A stretch of 64,000 nucleotides of DNA from Bacteroidaceae bacterium (GTDB lineage: Bacteria; Bacteroidota; Bacteroidia; Bacteroidales; Bacteroidaceae): the NCBI GenBank assembly GCA_017522785.1, contig JAFWYF010000007.1, forward strand, positions 1 to 64,000. The letters are read 5' to 3'. Made by a program: the position numbers and the translations under genes. The notes below the pieces were generated by a model. That model was given only the letters and a program-made list of their open reading frames with translations, was not told the DNA's origin and ran no database searches. Below are positions 1 through 8,690 of the stretch, one piece after another. The first letter of the stretch is position 1. Each line of letters starts with the position of its first letter.

Positions 1-355
1 AAATGATATGGATTCGGATCCTAACGAGATTATAGACATATATCGCAAACGATGGGAAATAGAACTGCTATTTAAGCAGATAAAGCAGAACTTCCCGCTT
101 AAATACTTCTATGGAGAGAGTGCCAATGCCATCAAGATACAAATATGGGTTACACTCATTGCCAATCTGCTGTTGATGGTGATGCAGAGACGATTAAAAC
201 GGCGATGGAGCTTCTCGGGACTGGCAACTATGATACGAATAACATTGATGTACTATGTTAACTTCTACAGTCTGTTCAACAACCCCGAAAAAGAATGGGA
301 ATACATACTCCTTTCCGTAGAAAAATCACCTCCTCAGCTAAAACTATTTCATTAA
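1..355 (+). CDS. IS4-family transposase, C-terminal fragment (cut by window edge)
   Basis: The reading frame is open from the window edge, so only the C-terminal part of the protein is visible. It contains YRKRWEIELLFKQIK, an exact fit to the YREK signature Y-(2)-R-(3)-E-(6)-K of IS4-family DDE transposases; its E is the last catalytic acid. The residues after it (LIANLLLMVMQRRL) form the usual hydrophobic helix behind that motif. The first two catalytic aspartates must lie upstream of base 1. The element end on this side should lie between the stop and roughly base 460, but the other terminus is not visible, so the inverted repeats cannot be defined. Whether the copy is intact cannot be judged here. 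Confidence 0.85.
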   Translation, partial: NDMDSDPNEIIDIYRKRWEIELLFKQIKQNFPLKYFYGESANAIKIQIWVTLIANLLLMVMQRRLKRRWSFSGLATMIRITLMYYVNFYSLFNNPEKEWEYILLSVEKSPPQLKLFH

Positions 356-460
356 AAGGGGGCTTGTATCACAAAAATAGCACTCGACCGCTCTTACAAT
401 GCTGCTGAGTACTCTTTTTTTGCTTGTATTATTTTTTATCGGACAGTAGTAATATTTTAT
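1..460 (+). mobile_element. Right end of an IS4-type insertion sequence
   Basis: The element is inferred from the transposase fragment. The non-coding bases after the transposase stop (356 to about 460) contain no gene and probably include the right terminal inverted repeat. The exact end is not determinable without the left end. Confidence 0.5.
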
Positions 461-599
461 CATTTTTTCGATTGTGGTATAAATAAAAATGACTATATTA
501 GCCATAGCCATTGCAAGGCATAGGTATCACTTTTGCAATATTTTGGCTGTTTAAATGACAAAGTGAATATTGATACCCTTTTTTTAAAACAAAAGCGTT

Positions 600-2012
600 A
601 TGAAAACACGTCTTGAACACGATTCATTAGGCGAAATTAAGGTTCCGGCAGAAGCCTATTACGGAGTACAAACATTGCGTGCAATTGAGAATTTCCATGA
701 GATCAGTGGAATTACTATTAGCGACCACCCCTATTATGTTAAAGCATTGGCTATGGTTAAGTGGGCGGCGGCAGAGGCTAATATATCTCTTGGAACACTC
801 GATGCAACAATAGGTAAAGCAATTAAACAAGCATGTGAAGAGATTATAGGTGGTGCGCTTGTAGACCAATTCCCCGTAGATCTCATACAGGGTGGTGCCG
901 GTACCTCTACAAATATGAATATAAACGAGGTTGTTGCGAACCGTGCACTAGAACTTTTAGGTCATGAAAAAGGCGAATATCAATATTGCCATCCCAACGA
1001 CCATGTAAATCTATCGCAATCGACAAACGATGCCTATCCCACATCATTTAAATTGTGTTTTATATTCCATAACGAAGACTTAGTAGAGGAACTTAAAAGA
1101 TTGGTTGCTTCGTTCCGCGCAAAAGGTAAAGAGTTTGATGGAATACTGAAAATGGGACGTACTCAGTTGCAAGATGCAGTTCCAATGACTTTGGGACAGG
1201 AATTTGAGGCATTCGCAGTAACATTGGAAGAGGAAATAATGCGTTTGAACGAGGCTTCACGTCTTTTCCTCGAGGTTAATATGGGAGCAACAGCAATTGG
1301 TACCGGAATAAATACCGAACCGGGATATGCTCAAGCTTGTGTAGATGCCCTTTGCAAAATAACAGGTAAAGATTTTGTTCTTGCCGGGAACTTGGTAGAA
1401 GCTACACCCGACGCAGGTTCTTCGGTAATGTATTCATCTGTTTTGAAACGTATGGCAATAAAACTCTCAAAGATATGCAACGATTTACGTCTCTTGTCGA
1501 GTGGTCCTCGTTGTGGTTTGAATGAGATAAATCTACCACCTATGCAACCGGGTTCCAGTATTATGCCGGGTAAGGTTAATCCTGTTATTCCCGAAGTGGT
1601 TAATCAAATATGTTTCAGAGTGATAGGAAACGACCTCACTGTTACTATGGCAGCCGAAGCCGGACAATTACAACTAAATGTTATGGAGCCGGTATTGGTT
1701 CACTCAATAATCTCTTCAATACGTATGTTGCTTAAAGGAATGGCGCGTCTAAGAACTCTGTGCGTAGATGGCATAACTGCTAACGAAGGACATTGTCGTG
1801 AATTGGTAATGGGTAGCATTGGTATTGTAACAGCTCTTAACCCAACATTGGGATATGAGAACTCTGCGAAAATAGCAAAACGAGCTTTAAAAGAGAATCG
1901 TAGTGTTTATGATTTAGTTTTAGAGGAGGGATTGCTGACAAAAGAGGAACTCGACGAACTGTTACAACCCGAAAATATGATAGCACCTCATAAGTTCTAT
2001 AATCACAAATAA
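600..2012 (+). CDS. aspA: Aspartate ammonia-lyase
   Basis: Reversible deamination of L-aspartate to fumarate plus ammonia, a cytosolic step that feeds fumarate respiration in Bacteroidales. The protein has 470 aa, the usual length for the family. The aspartase/fumarase superfamily signature GSSIMPGKVNP is at about residues 318-328 and includes the mobile-loop catalytic serine. Earlier blocks GGAGTSTNMN and SQSTNDAYPT are the substrate-binding regions. The N-terminus (RLEHDSLGEIKVP) matches AspA better than FumC. The start is the only ATG close to the conserved N-terminus. The gene is monocistronic, between an insertion sequence and a convergent permease gene, and ends in a long bidirectional terminator. 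No upstream promoter matches the consensus convincingly. Confidence 0.96.
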   Translation: MKTRLEHDSLGEIKVPAEAYYGVQTLRAIENFHEISGITISDHPYYVKALAMVKWAAAEANISLGTLDATIGKAIKQACEEIIGGALVDQFPVDLIQGGAGTSTNMNINEVVANRALELLGHEKGEYQYCHPNDHVNLSQSTNDAYPTSFKLCFIFHNEDLVEELKRLVASFRAKGKEFDGILKMGRTQLQDAVPMTLGQEFEAFAVTLEEEIMRLNEASRLFLEVNMGATAIGTGINTEPGYAQACVDALCKITGKDFVLAGNLVEATPDAGSSVMYSSVLKRMAIKLSKICNDLRLLSSGPRCGLNEINLPPMQPGSSIMPGKVNPVIPEVVNQICFRVIGNDLTVTMAAEAGQLQLNVMEPVLVHSIISSIRMLLKGMARLRTLCVDGITANEGHCRELVMGSIGIVTALNPTLGYENSAKIAKRALKENRSVYDLVLEEGLLTKEELDELLQPENMIAPHKFYNHK

Positions 2013-2020
2013 GGTGCTAA

Positions 2021-2082
2021 TACATTGAATAAAAACATATCACCTCGTCAATTGACGAGGTGATATGTTTTTATTCAATGTA
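2021..2082. terminator. Bidirectional terminator, perfect 62-bp palindrome
   Basis: Bases 2021-2051 are the exact reverse complement of 2052-2082, a 31-bp perfect inverted repeat with no spacer. The GC-rich centre (ACCTCGTC/GACGAGGT) is flanked by A/T runs that give a U-tract in both directions. It serves aspA and the convergent permease gene, and its right arm contains the last codons and stop of the permease gene. Confidence 0.9.
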
Positions 2083-3303
2083 TTCGTATCCAAGTTCATT
2101 TATGGTTGCAATAATTTTTTTGGGGTCAAATTCTCCATTCACGTATGCGACACCTTCGGAAAGGTTTACAGATACTGATGTAACACCTTCTACCTTTGAT
2201 AAATTCTTTTCCACATTAGCTTTGCAGTGGTTACACATCATTCCTTTAATCTTAAACGTATTCTGCATAATTGTATCTTTTTTATGGTTGTGTGATTTAT
2301 GTATAAATGCAAATATCAATAGTACAGCGAATAGTATACTCGATGCACTTTTCCACCACTCAGTGATGTGCGATGCACAACATGCAGAACTATGGCCGGC
2401 TATAGCTCCAGTAAACCACTCTGCCGGTAAAAGGTAATCTATTAGAAGTCCAAAGCCAAACGCTCCTGCTATGATACTTAAAAGATATACAACCAGCGTC
2501 TTTCGTCCCAAAACTTTGTTTATTACTAGTATTGCAGCCATGTTGGTGGCAGGTCCTGCCATTAACAGTACAAGAGCAGCTCCGGGTGATAACCCTTTGA
2601 GCATTAATGCCGCAGCAATGGGAATAGAACCTGTAGCACACAAGTACATGGGAATAGCAATAGCCATAACCAAAAACATGTTTATTATAGGACGGTCGCT
2701 GTAGAGGGTGAAAAAGTTATCAGGAAAAAAAACAGTAATCATTCCGGCTACAACTAAACCAATTACAATCCATTTGCCAATGTCTTGTAGCATATCAATG
2801 AAACCATATCTAAGTGCTCCAATACATTTTTCCAAGAAGCTTTTCTGCTTTTTTTCGTGAGTCTCACTAGAAATATCAATAACAGATGTTTCTTTGTCGA
2901 AAGAGTTTACCAAACACCCGCCTATAATAGCTGTGATAAATGCCACAATTGGGCGCATAATGGCAAACGGTACACCCAAAAGTGATGCAGTTGCAATAAT
3001 AGAATCGACTCCTGTTTGTGGAGTAGATATGAGAAACGATGTTGTGGCTCCTTTTGATGCTCCTTCTCGGCGCAGAGACATTGCTGTAGGTATCACTCCA
3101 CATGAACAAAGTGGCAATGGAACTCCAAATATTGCGGCTAATATAACAGAACGTAAATTGCCCTTTGCCAGCTGTTTTGAATAGATACTTTTAGGTACAA
3201 ATTCGTGTAAAATACCTGCAATGAGAAAACCCAAGAGCAGGTAAGGCGACATCTCGTTTAAAAGGTCTAAAAGTGGTTCTATATACTTATTCATATTGCT
3301 CAA
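2071..3303 (-). CDS. SO_0444-family Cu/Zn efflux permease with C-terminal HMA domain
   Basis: A predicted inner-membrane permease of 410 aa from the UPF0718/DUF318 family, with about eight hydrophobic segments. The conserved PLCSCG motif is at residues 64-69, followed by STPQTGVDSI. A linker rich in Cys and His (HSSACCASH, then HKSHNHKK) leads to a heavy-metal-associated domain starting near residue 348, whose CNHC pair (Cys357, Cys360) would bind Cu(I) or Zn(II). The SO_0444 family is described as Cu/Zn efflux; metal specificity here is inferred. A good minus-strand promoter lies 18 to 50 bases upstream of the start, leaving a very short leader. The 3' end is embedded in the shared palindromic terminator. 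Confidence 0.88.
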   Translation of the reverse strand: MSNMNKYIEPLLDLLNEMSPYLLLGFLIAGILHEFVPKSIYSKQLAKGNLRSVILAAIFGVPLPLCSCGVIPTAMSLRREGASKGATTSFLISTPQTGVDSIIATASLLGVPFAIMRPIVAFITAIIGGCLVNSFDKETSVIDISSETHEKKQKSFLEKCIGALRYGFIDMLQDIGKWIVIGLVVAGMITVFFPDNFFTLYSDRPIINMFLVMAIAIPMYLCATGSIPIAAALMLKGLSPGAALVLLMAGPATNMAAILVINKVLGRKTLVVYLLSIIAGAFGFGLLIDYLLPAEWFTGAIAGHSSACCASHITEWWKSASSILFAVLLIFAFIHKSHNHKKDTIMQNTFKIKGMMCNHCKANVEKNLSKVEGVTSVSVNLSEGVAYVNGEFDPKKIIATINELGYEYIE

Positions 3304-3320
3304 TAACTATAAATGTATTG

Positions 3321-3353
3321 CAAAGATATTACGAATGTGTGGTTTTTCCCAAA
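3321..3353 (-). promoter_or_regulatory. Bacteroidetes-type promoter for the Cu/Zn permease gene
   Basis: On the minus strand TTTG (3353-3350), a 21-base spacer and TATCTTTG (3328-3321) match the -33/-7 consensus. The predicted start lies about ten bases before the ATG. Confidence 0.65.
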
Positions 3354-3551
3354 TTGAAAATAATAATTTTCTTTACTAAAGGAAACCATTTGTCATCTAA
3401 AGCTACTCTTATTACTATTAAATGCCATTTTTTTATAGTAGAATTCAAATAAATCTACACTCTTTTGCTGTCTATATGTAAATAAATATATATATTCGCA
3501 CTCTAAAATAAATTCGCTATAATATTTCTAATTAATAATCATATTTAAACT

Positions 3552-5576
3552 ATGAAGAAGATTTTATTACTTTTTTCTTTAAGCGTAATGTTGTTGGTTG
3601 CTAATGCGCAAGTAACAGCAGTCGCAGATTTGTTTGGTACATACAAATTTACAGCGACAATGACAGTAACCGATGCCGGTAAGGCCTATGAAAGCAATTT
3701 TGCTGCAGAGAGCGAGGTTGTTATTAAGAAAGATTTTCTTTATGATGCGGCTATCACAGGTATCGCAGGCGGTAAAGGTGGTGCCATTAAAATTAATCAA
3801 GTTAATTACGAAAAGAAGAAAATTGGAACTCTGAATGCAAATGCAAGTTTTGTGAATCATTGGCAAAATGCACATATTGGTATAACAACCCTTGATGGCG
3901 CATATTGCTGGGGCGGAAACAATTATCAGTTTGTAATCTATTATGATGATAACGGCAATCTGACTATGGACGATTTTGCTCTTGTCCTTGGTGATGATAA
4001 TAGTGCAACAACTACCATATTGGCAGAGTTTAGGAATTGTAAAATGGAACTTCAAAAAGCAGAGGAGGTTGTTATCGATGATATGTCGGGAAATTGGCAT
4101 TTCAAGGCAAGCAATAATATGTACGACCCCGAAGCAACTTTCTCCGCGGAGTGGGATATGACTATAACATCAACATCAGAGGATTTTAAAAATTATAAGG
4201 TTGATTTTGCATTTGATGGCTATGATACATTTACTTTGGATGCAACATTCGATGGCTTGGAAATATCAGTTCCCTTCAATGAAACTTATATCGATTCCGA
4301 TGCAAAGATTTTAATCTTAAGTTATATGCAACAACGTTCCGGTACCATGAAATTTAAAAAGGGAACAACAGCATCTACAATGTCATTTACAAGCGGTTTA
4401 CGCATTGCTCAAGAGGCTGAAGGTGATGTTATTACTGAATTGCAGTGGGTTGCCGGTGGTACAGCAATAAAGCAAGAAATTGTAGAAAGTGTAGATTTTG
4501 CAGGAACCTATTCCGTTACAGTAGGACAATTCCAAGCAATTTCAGATGTTAAATATCCTCAATCTTTCACAATGGAAATTGTGTATAATGAAACTGATAA
4601 GAACTACCGAGTTACAAAATTCTTAGGCGAGGATATTACTGCGTTGAACAATGGCGGAATAGTTGCAAATGTTTCTGCTAAGGATGCTTCTGTATTGGAA
4701 ATCTCTGTAGGAGAGAACTCTGTTCTTAAGAAACTATCAGATAATAGCACAATATATCTTAGCGATAATCAAGGTTTAACTACAGGTAAGGTTACATTAA
4801 CAATAGATGGCGAAGGTAACCCCTCTTTGTCCGACTTTACAACATATAAAGATGGCTCAATAGATGCTATGTTTATGGGAAATCTGGTGGCAAAAGGTGA
4901 AACTGTAATTATTAAACCTATTGATTATACTCAAATATACACATTGACATTCGATGCTAAGAAGATAGCTGTTAAAGATTCACAATATGGTGTTATATTC
5001 CCATCGGATTGGCAACTTGAATTTATGGATCTTTCCTACTTAGAGTATCCGGTATATCTTTCAACATTCTTAGGTAATAATATTTACAATATGAATTATG
5101 GTGGCGCAACTCCAATTACTGTAAATGAGAATGACCCACGTACATTTACAATAAAGATGACAAATAATAATGGTATGCCTTTACGTGTTATGGAGGTTGT
5201 TGCACAAGAAACTTATATCGTTTTACGCGATAAGGAGGGTGGTGAGAACCCAATATCTATTACAATAGATGAGAATGGAAATGCTACAGTTAGCGATTTC
5301 TCTCTTTACGCATACGATGTAGCTTCCGGTAAAATGACAGGTCTTGTTGCAATCTATGGTGAAGATGCTGAAACAGGAATCTCTTCAGTTGATGGCAATG
5401 CTACAGTTTCTGCTCGTGGCGGTATAATAACCATTGCAGGAGAGCCTGTTGCTGTTGAGGTTTACAATGTGGCAGGTGTTCGTGTATTCAATGGCGTAAC
5501 AAATGAGGTAGCAGGTCTTGTACGTGGTATCTATCTTGTTAAGGTTGGAAACAATGTAACTCGCATCTTGCTTTAA
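3552..5576 (+). CDS. Secreted four-repeat beta protein with T9SS-type C-terminal tail
   Basis: A 674-aa protein with a signal peptide (MKKILLLFSLSVMLLVANAQ). I do not recognise a named family. By eye it contains four diverged repeats at about residues 25-165, 178-300, 318-455 and 470-620. Each opens with a G-x-Y/W-x-F/V beta strand, and the clearer copies close with a D-x-x-GN-x-x-x-x-DF stretch, giving a lipocalin-like look. The last ~70 residues (VEVYNVAGVRVF, then GIYLVKVGN) resemble the Por-secretion sorting domain, so export by the type IX system and surface attachment or release are likely. The next gene starts 12 bases downstream and shares this tail type, suggesting one transcript. 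A TATATTCG box lies about 50 bases upstream. Confidence 0.7.
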   Translation: MKKILLLFSLSVMLLVANAQVTAVADLFGTYKFTATMTVTDAGKAYESNFAAESEVVIKKDFLYDAAITGIAGGKGGAIKINQVNYEKKKIGTLNANASFVNHWQNAHIGITTLDGAYCWGGNNYQFVIYYDDNGNLTMDDFALVLGDDNSATTTILAEFRNCKMELQKAEEVVIDDMSGNWHFKASNNMYDPEATFSAEWDMTITSTSEDFKNYKVDFAFDGYDTFTLDATFDGLEISVPFNETYIDSDAKILILSYMQQRSGTMKFKKGTTASTMSFTSGLRIAQEAEGDVITELQWVAGGTAIKQEIVESVDFAGTYSVTVGQFQAISDVKYPQSFTMEIVYNETDKNYRVTKFLGEDITALNNGGIVANVSAKDASVLEISVGENSVLKKLSDNSTIYLSDNQGLTTGKVTLTIDGEGNPSLSDFTTYKDGSIDAMFMGNLVAKGETVIIKPIDYTQIYTLTFDAKKIAVKDSQYGVIFPSDWQLEFMDLSYLEYPVYLSTFLGNNIYNMNYGGATPITVNENDPRTFTIKMTNNNGMPLRVMEVVAQETYIVLRDKEGGENPISITIDENGNATVSDFSLYAYDVASGKMTGLVAIYGEDAETGISSVDGNATVSARGGIITIAGEPVAVEVYNVAGVRVFNGVTNEVAGLVRGIYLVKVGNNVTRILL

Positions 5577-5588
5577 TATTATTTTAAT

Positions 5589-7139
5589 ATGAAAAAAAAT
5601 ATTTATACAATATTGATGTTTTGCTCTATGTTATGTTCTGTGCCTGTAATGGCACAGAACTACATAGGTTCTAACTCGGTATTGGAACTTATTCCTTCGG
5701 GTGGTCGCATAGGTCTCTCTTTAGAGCCCGGAACACCTATAGAAGGGGATGTTTTAACTCTAAAAGGTGGAGATACCTTTTCTGTTATGGCCGGAACAAT
5801 TTCCGGGGGCAGTAGTTTCGATGGAAAAGTGGCAGTTGGTCTAATACGTAATGGTGCTATTGTCGAAATCTTGGCAGAGCAGGCATTAGGTGTTTCTGGT
5901 AATACAACACTTTTCTTCGATTGTAAAATAAGTGAGAGTACACACGTTCTGGAGGGTGATGTTATACGTTTGCTATCAACAAGTGGTAGTAATGGGCGTT
6001 ATCAGGCTATAAACTCTACTTACGGTGGAGTGGTTACTCAGATTCCTGCAACTAATTATGAAATTCCTTTTCATAAAATAAATATACCCGAAACAGTTCC
6101 CGGTGCAACAATCAAGCCGGGCTCTACTGTGTTATATCGTGATAAAATAGTGCGTGGTCGTAACTATGCTTTTTATGTAACTCCCAATAAATCGACATAC
6201 ACAGTTATTGTTGAAGCAAATGGACAACCGGTTGCAGAGCAGTATGGCTATTATGCTCTAAATAATGTACAAGGTGATATTGATGTTTCTATTAGAGTAT
6301 TTGACCCCGATACAGCAGTAACATATCGTGAGATTCATGTTACAGATGAAAAACGAATAATAGACTTGTTGGAGCAGTGGCAAATGGATTGTTTGTCGCA
6401 TATCAAGGTAACAGGATATATGACTCACTCCGATGTCTATACTATTCGTGATAAAATGCCTACAGTGAGCATTATAGATTTAACAGAGGCTACTATTGAG
6501 AATAATTCAATGCCGGAGTTTGCTCTAAATTATAGAGCATCGGTAAAAAAGCTGTTTCTGCCTAATAGCGTAGAAATGCTTGGCAATAATGCGTTCTATG
6601 GTATGACAGGATTATCATTCATAGTTTTGCCCGAGAACTTAAATCTCTTTGGATATAATCAGTTCTACGGTTGTTCAAATCTCAAAACTGTTTGGGTAAA
6701 ATGGAATCCATCGGCTCATGGCCATACAAGTGCCTTCCCAATACCACCATGTGCGTTCAGAAGCACTCCCTACAGTTACGAAGGAACACTTATTGTTCCT
6801 CAAGGAGCTTTGGATGCATACAAAAGTGCCGCAAATTGGAGCAACTTTCATACGATAAGAGAAGAATTGCCTATCGATAAAATTTTGTATAGTGCTCCTG
6901 TTGTAACCGGGGTAGATGATATTTATGAAACATTGAATAGTGTTACTATAACTTCGGCAGATGGTGGTTTTATTATGTCAAATAATGACAATATAGTATC
7001 GGAAGTTATTGTATATGCCTTAAATGGAACAGTATGTGCCAAACAAAAAACGGTTGAAGGTGAATCATTTGTAGCTCTTCCTCCGGGTCTTTACATGGTT
7101 GTTGTTGGAAATGTATCTCAAAAGATTTTTGTAAAATAG
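5589..7139 (+). CDS. BspA-like leucine-rich repeat surface protein with T9SS-type tail
   Basis: A 516-aa protein with a signal peptide (cleavage near VPVMAQ). Residues about 250-425 contain BspA-type (LRR_5) leucine-rich repeats, for example VKKLFLPNSVEMLGNNAFYG followed by LSFIVLPENL and a strand ending in the LIVPQGALDAYKSA motif that usually terminates such arrays. The C-terminal ~70 residues (VIVYALNGTVCAKQ, then PPGLYMVVVGNVSQKIFVK) resemble a type IX secretion sorting tail. BspA-like proteins are surface adhesins, so attachment is the likely role; the ligand is unknown. It is cotranscribed with the preceding secreted protein gene and ends at a palindromic terminator. Confidence 0.78.
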   Translation: MKKNIYTILMFCSMLCSVPVMAQNYIGSNSVLELIPSGGRIGLSLEPGTPIEGDVLTLKGGDTFSVMAGTISGGSSFDGKVAVGLIRNGAIVEILAEQALGVSGNTTLFFDCKISESTHVLEGDVIRLLSTSGSNGRYQAINSTYGGVVTQIPATNYEIPFHKINIPETVPGATIKPGSTVLYRDKIVRGRNYAFYVTPNKSTYTVIVEANGQPVAEQYGYYALNNVQGDIDVSIRVFDPDTAVTYREIHVTDEKRIIDLLEQWQMDCLSHIKVTGYMTHSDVYTIRDKMPTVSIIDLTEATIENNSMPEFALNYRASVKKLFLPNSVEMLGNNAFYGMTGLSFIVLPENLNLFGYNQFYGCSNLKTVWVKWNPSAHGHTSAFPIPPCAFRSTPYSYEGTLIVPQGALDAYKSAANWSNFHTIREELPIDKILYSAPVVTGVDDIYETLNSVTITSADGGFIMSNNDNIVSEVIVYALNGTVCAKQKTVEGESFVALPPGLYMVVVGNVSQKIFVK

Positions 7140-7147
7140 GTTATACG

Positions 7148-7197
7148 ATTCATAAAAAAGGTACGAAACAAATTTGTTTCGTACCTTTTTTATGAAT
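7148..7197. terminator. Bidirectional terminator, perfect 50-bp palindrome
   Basis: Bases 7148-7172 are the exact reverse complement of 7173-7197 (core GGTACGAAACAAATTTG, flanked by A and T runs). It lies between the stop of the BspA-like gene and the stop codon of the convergent gene, which starts at the very next base, 7198. Confidence 0.9.
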
Positions 7198-8496
7198 TTA
7201 TCTGTTCTCACTTTCCAATATCTCTAGGTTAAGTGCCGCTTGCTCATCGCCTTGCATTGCAGCTTCTATAAAAGCTTTTTCTGCGGCATGTCGTCTGTGG
7301 CGTCTGTAGTCTATAACTCCTTGAATGTTCAATGCTCTGGGGTCTTCATTGTACGCCTCCAATTCGTCGCTAAGACGGTGATAATCGGGGTGTGGGTTAA
7401 TTATTAACTCCTGAACAATCTCATTTAATGTGTCGGTAATACTGTCAGGTGCATTTACATAATATATGCGTGTGCAACACGAACCTCTTTGTAGTCCTGA
7501 ATTATCGGAACTGATAGCTTTATAGTGATTACCTCCATTGAATTGTCGTAATGTGGCAAGACGGCTCTTGCTTGTCGGCTTGCTGTATAAAAGGGTCAAC
7601 AGGCTATCGGTGCCTTCCAACTCCAATGCTGCAAGGTCGGTATATACTTGTTGCCAATTCTTTCCGCCATCAACCACTTCAAATATGCTGTCGGGCAGGT
7701 TGCATTCCTGCATAATACAATCTCGCATAGAGCAGGCTCGTTTATACCCCAATTTTGGCACAATTTCGTCGCTATGGTCCGGTGCTGTAAAACCAACTAT
7801 CTGTATCGACTCTATCTTTGTACGGTCGTCGGCTAAGATACTATTAATTATGTGCGAGATGCTGTCGAGTGCTGTACCATTGTTCATGTATGTGCGTTCT
7901 AACCTCGCACTGTTCATTGGGTAGTGAACATGATTAATTTGTTGTCGAGGAATATGTATGTTGCTATCCTTGTTTAGTACTTTATACTCGCTCATTGTGC
8001 AAATATATGGGTACTGTTCTGCCATTATATCTCCATTTGTCAATGCAGCTTTTATTGGGCGAATATTCATAGGCTTGCATTCCGGCATGAATATTCTTAT
8101 TGAGTCGATACTTCCTTCTGTTCCTAGTGGCGATGTATATTCACTATATGTCAGTCCAATTATGCTATCACTTACAGAATTCTCGGGAATAGCTATAACA
8201 CAACGATGGTGTCCATGAGGTGTCAATTCGGGCGTGTATCCGTTGCGCTTCTTGAACAGTCGAGCATAGCGTCGTCCCTGAAAACGTCGTATGCTATCGC
8301 CTATACAAGTGTCAGGGCAACATACTAAACTTTGTACAATAAGTTCATCATTCGTTGGTAATTTGTCTATTTGATAGTTCATGGTTACATACCAACAACT
8401 GTCATTGTGGTGTACACTGCAACTGTCTGGTGATAGGGCTTGTGCCGTACCATACAAAAATAGACAAACAAGGGCAATAATTAATCTCTGTTTCAT
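7198..8496 (-). CDS. Secreted OmpA-like/TPR-like protein
   Basis: A 432-aa protein with a signal peptide ending near GTAQA. The N-terminal part (to about residue 190) is beta-rich with several cysteines. Residues about 190-300 resemble an OmpA-like domain (MNSARLERTYMNN, then IVGFTAPDHSD and KLGYKRACSMRDCI), as found at the C-terminus of accessory proteins of Bacteroidales Mfa/Fim-type fimbriae. The last ~45 residues look like a degenerate TPR helix pair (AEKAFIEAAMQGDEQAALNLE). A role in periplasmic or outer-membrane anchoring is inferred from the fold only; no fimbrial genes are nearby. It appears monocistronic. Similar Bacteroidales proteins are annotated as hypothetical. Confidence 0.55.
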   Translation of the reverse strand: MKQRLIIALVCLFLYGTAQALSPDSCSVHHNDSCWYVTMNYQIDKLPTNDELIVQSLVCCPDTCIGDSIRRFQGRRYARLFKKRNGYTPELTPHGHHRCVIAIPENSVSDSIIGLTYSEYTSPLGTEGSIDSIRIFMPECKPMNIRPIKAALTNGDIMAEQYPYICTMSEYKVLNKDSNIHIPRQQINHVHYPMNSARLERTYMNNGTALDSISHIINSILADDRTKIESIQIVGFTAPDHSDEIVPKLGYKRACSMRDCIMQECNLPDSIFEVVDGGKNWQQVYTDLAALELEGTDSLLTLLYSKPTSKSRLATLRQFNGGNHYKAISSDNSGLQRGSCCTRIYYVNAPDSITDTLNEIVQELIINPHPDYHRLSDELEAYNEDPRALNIQGVIDYRRHRRHAAEKAFIEAAMQGDEQAALNLEILESENR

Positions 8497-8637
8497 AACT
8501 CGTTCTTTTATATTACTCCCTAATAAAACATATCAAAGCAAAAATCTGTTCGCTATCATATTTAAATATGGGTAAATATACTCCCTTCTTTGTCAAAAGT
8601 TTTAGTTTGTTACTATGAAGAATTGTTGAATAAAAAA

Positions 8638-8673
8638 TAGATGCGATATACTTTAAACGGCATATCGCATCTA
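8638..8673 (-). terminator. Intrinsic terminator of the minus-strand rlmN to HAD operon
   Basis: TAGATGCGATAT (8638-8649) pairs perfectly with 8662-8673 around a 12-base loop. On the minus strand the stem is followed by a U-run, the complement of the A-run at 8632-8637. Confidence 0.8.
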
Positions 8674-8690
8674 AAATATTTGATGATTAC

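Noticed and set aside
600..2012. Fumarase C instead of aspartase
   Set aside because: The N-terminal RLEHDSLGEIKVP and SQSTNDAYPT blocks match the AspA subgroup better than FumC.
2060..2437. Plus-strand ORF of 125 aa
   Set aside because: Shadow of the minus-strand permease and its palindromic terminator.
3579..4100. Minus-strand ORF of 173 aa
   Set aside because: Antisense to the clear secreted-protein gene with signal peptide; composition reflects its codons.
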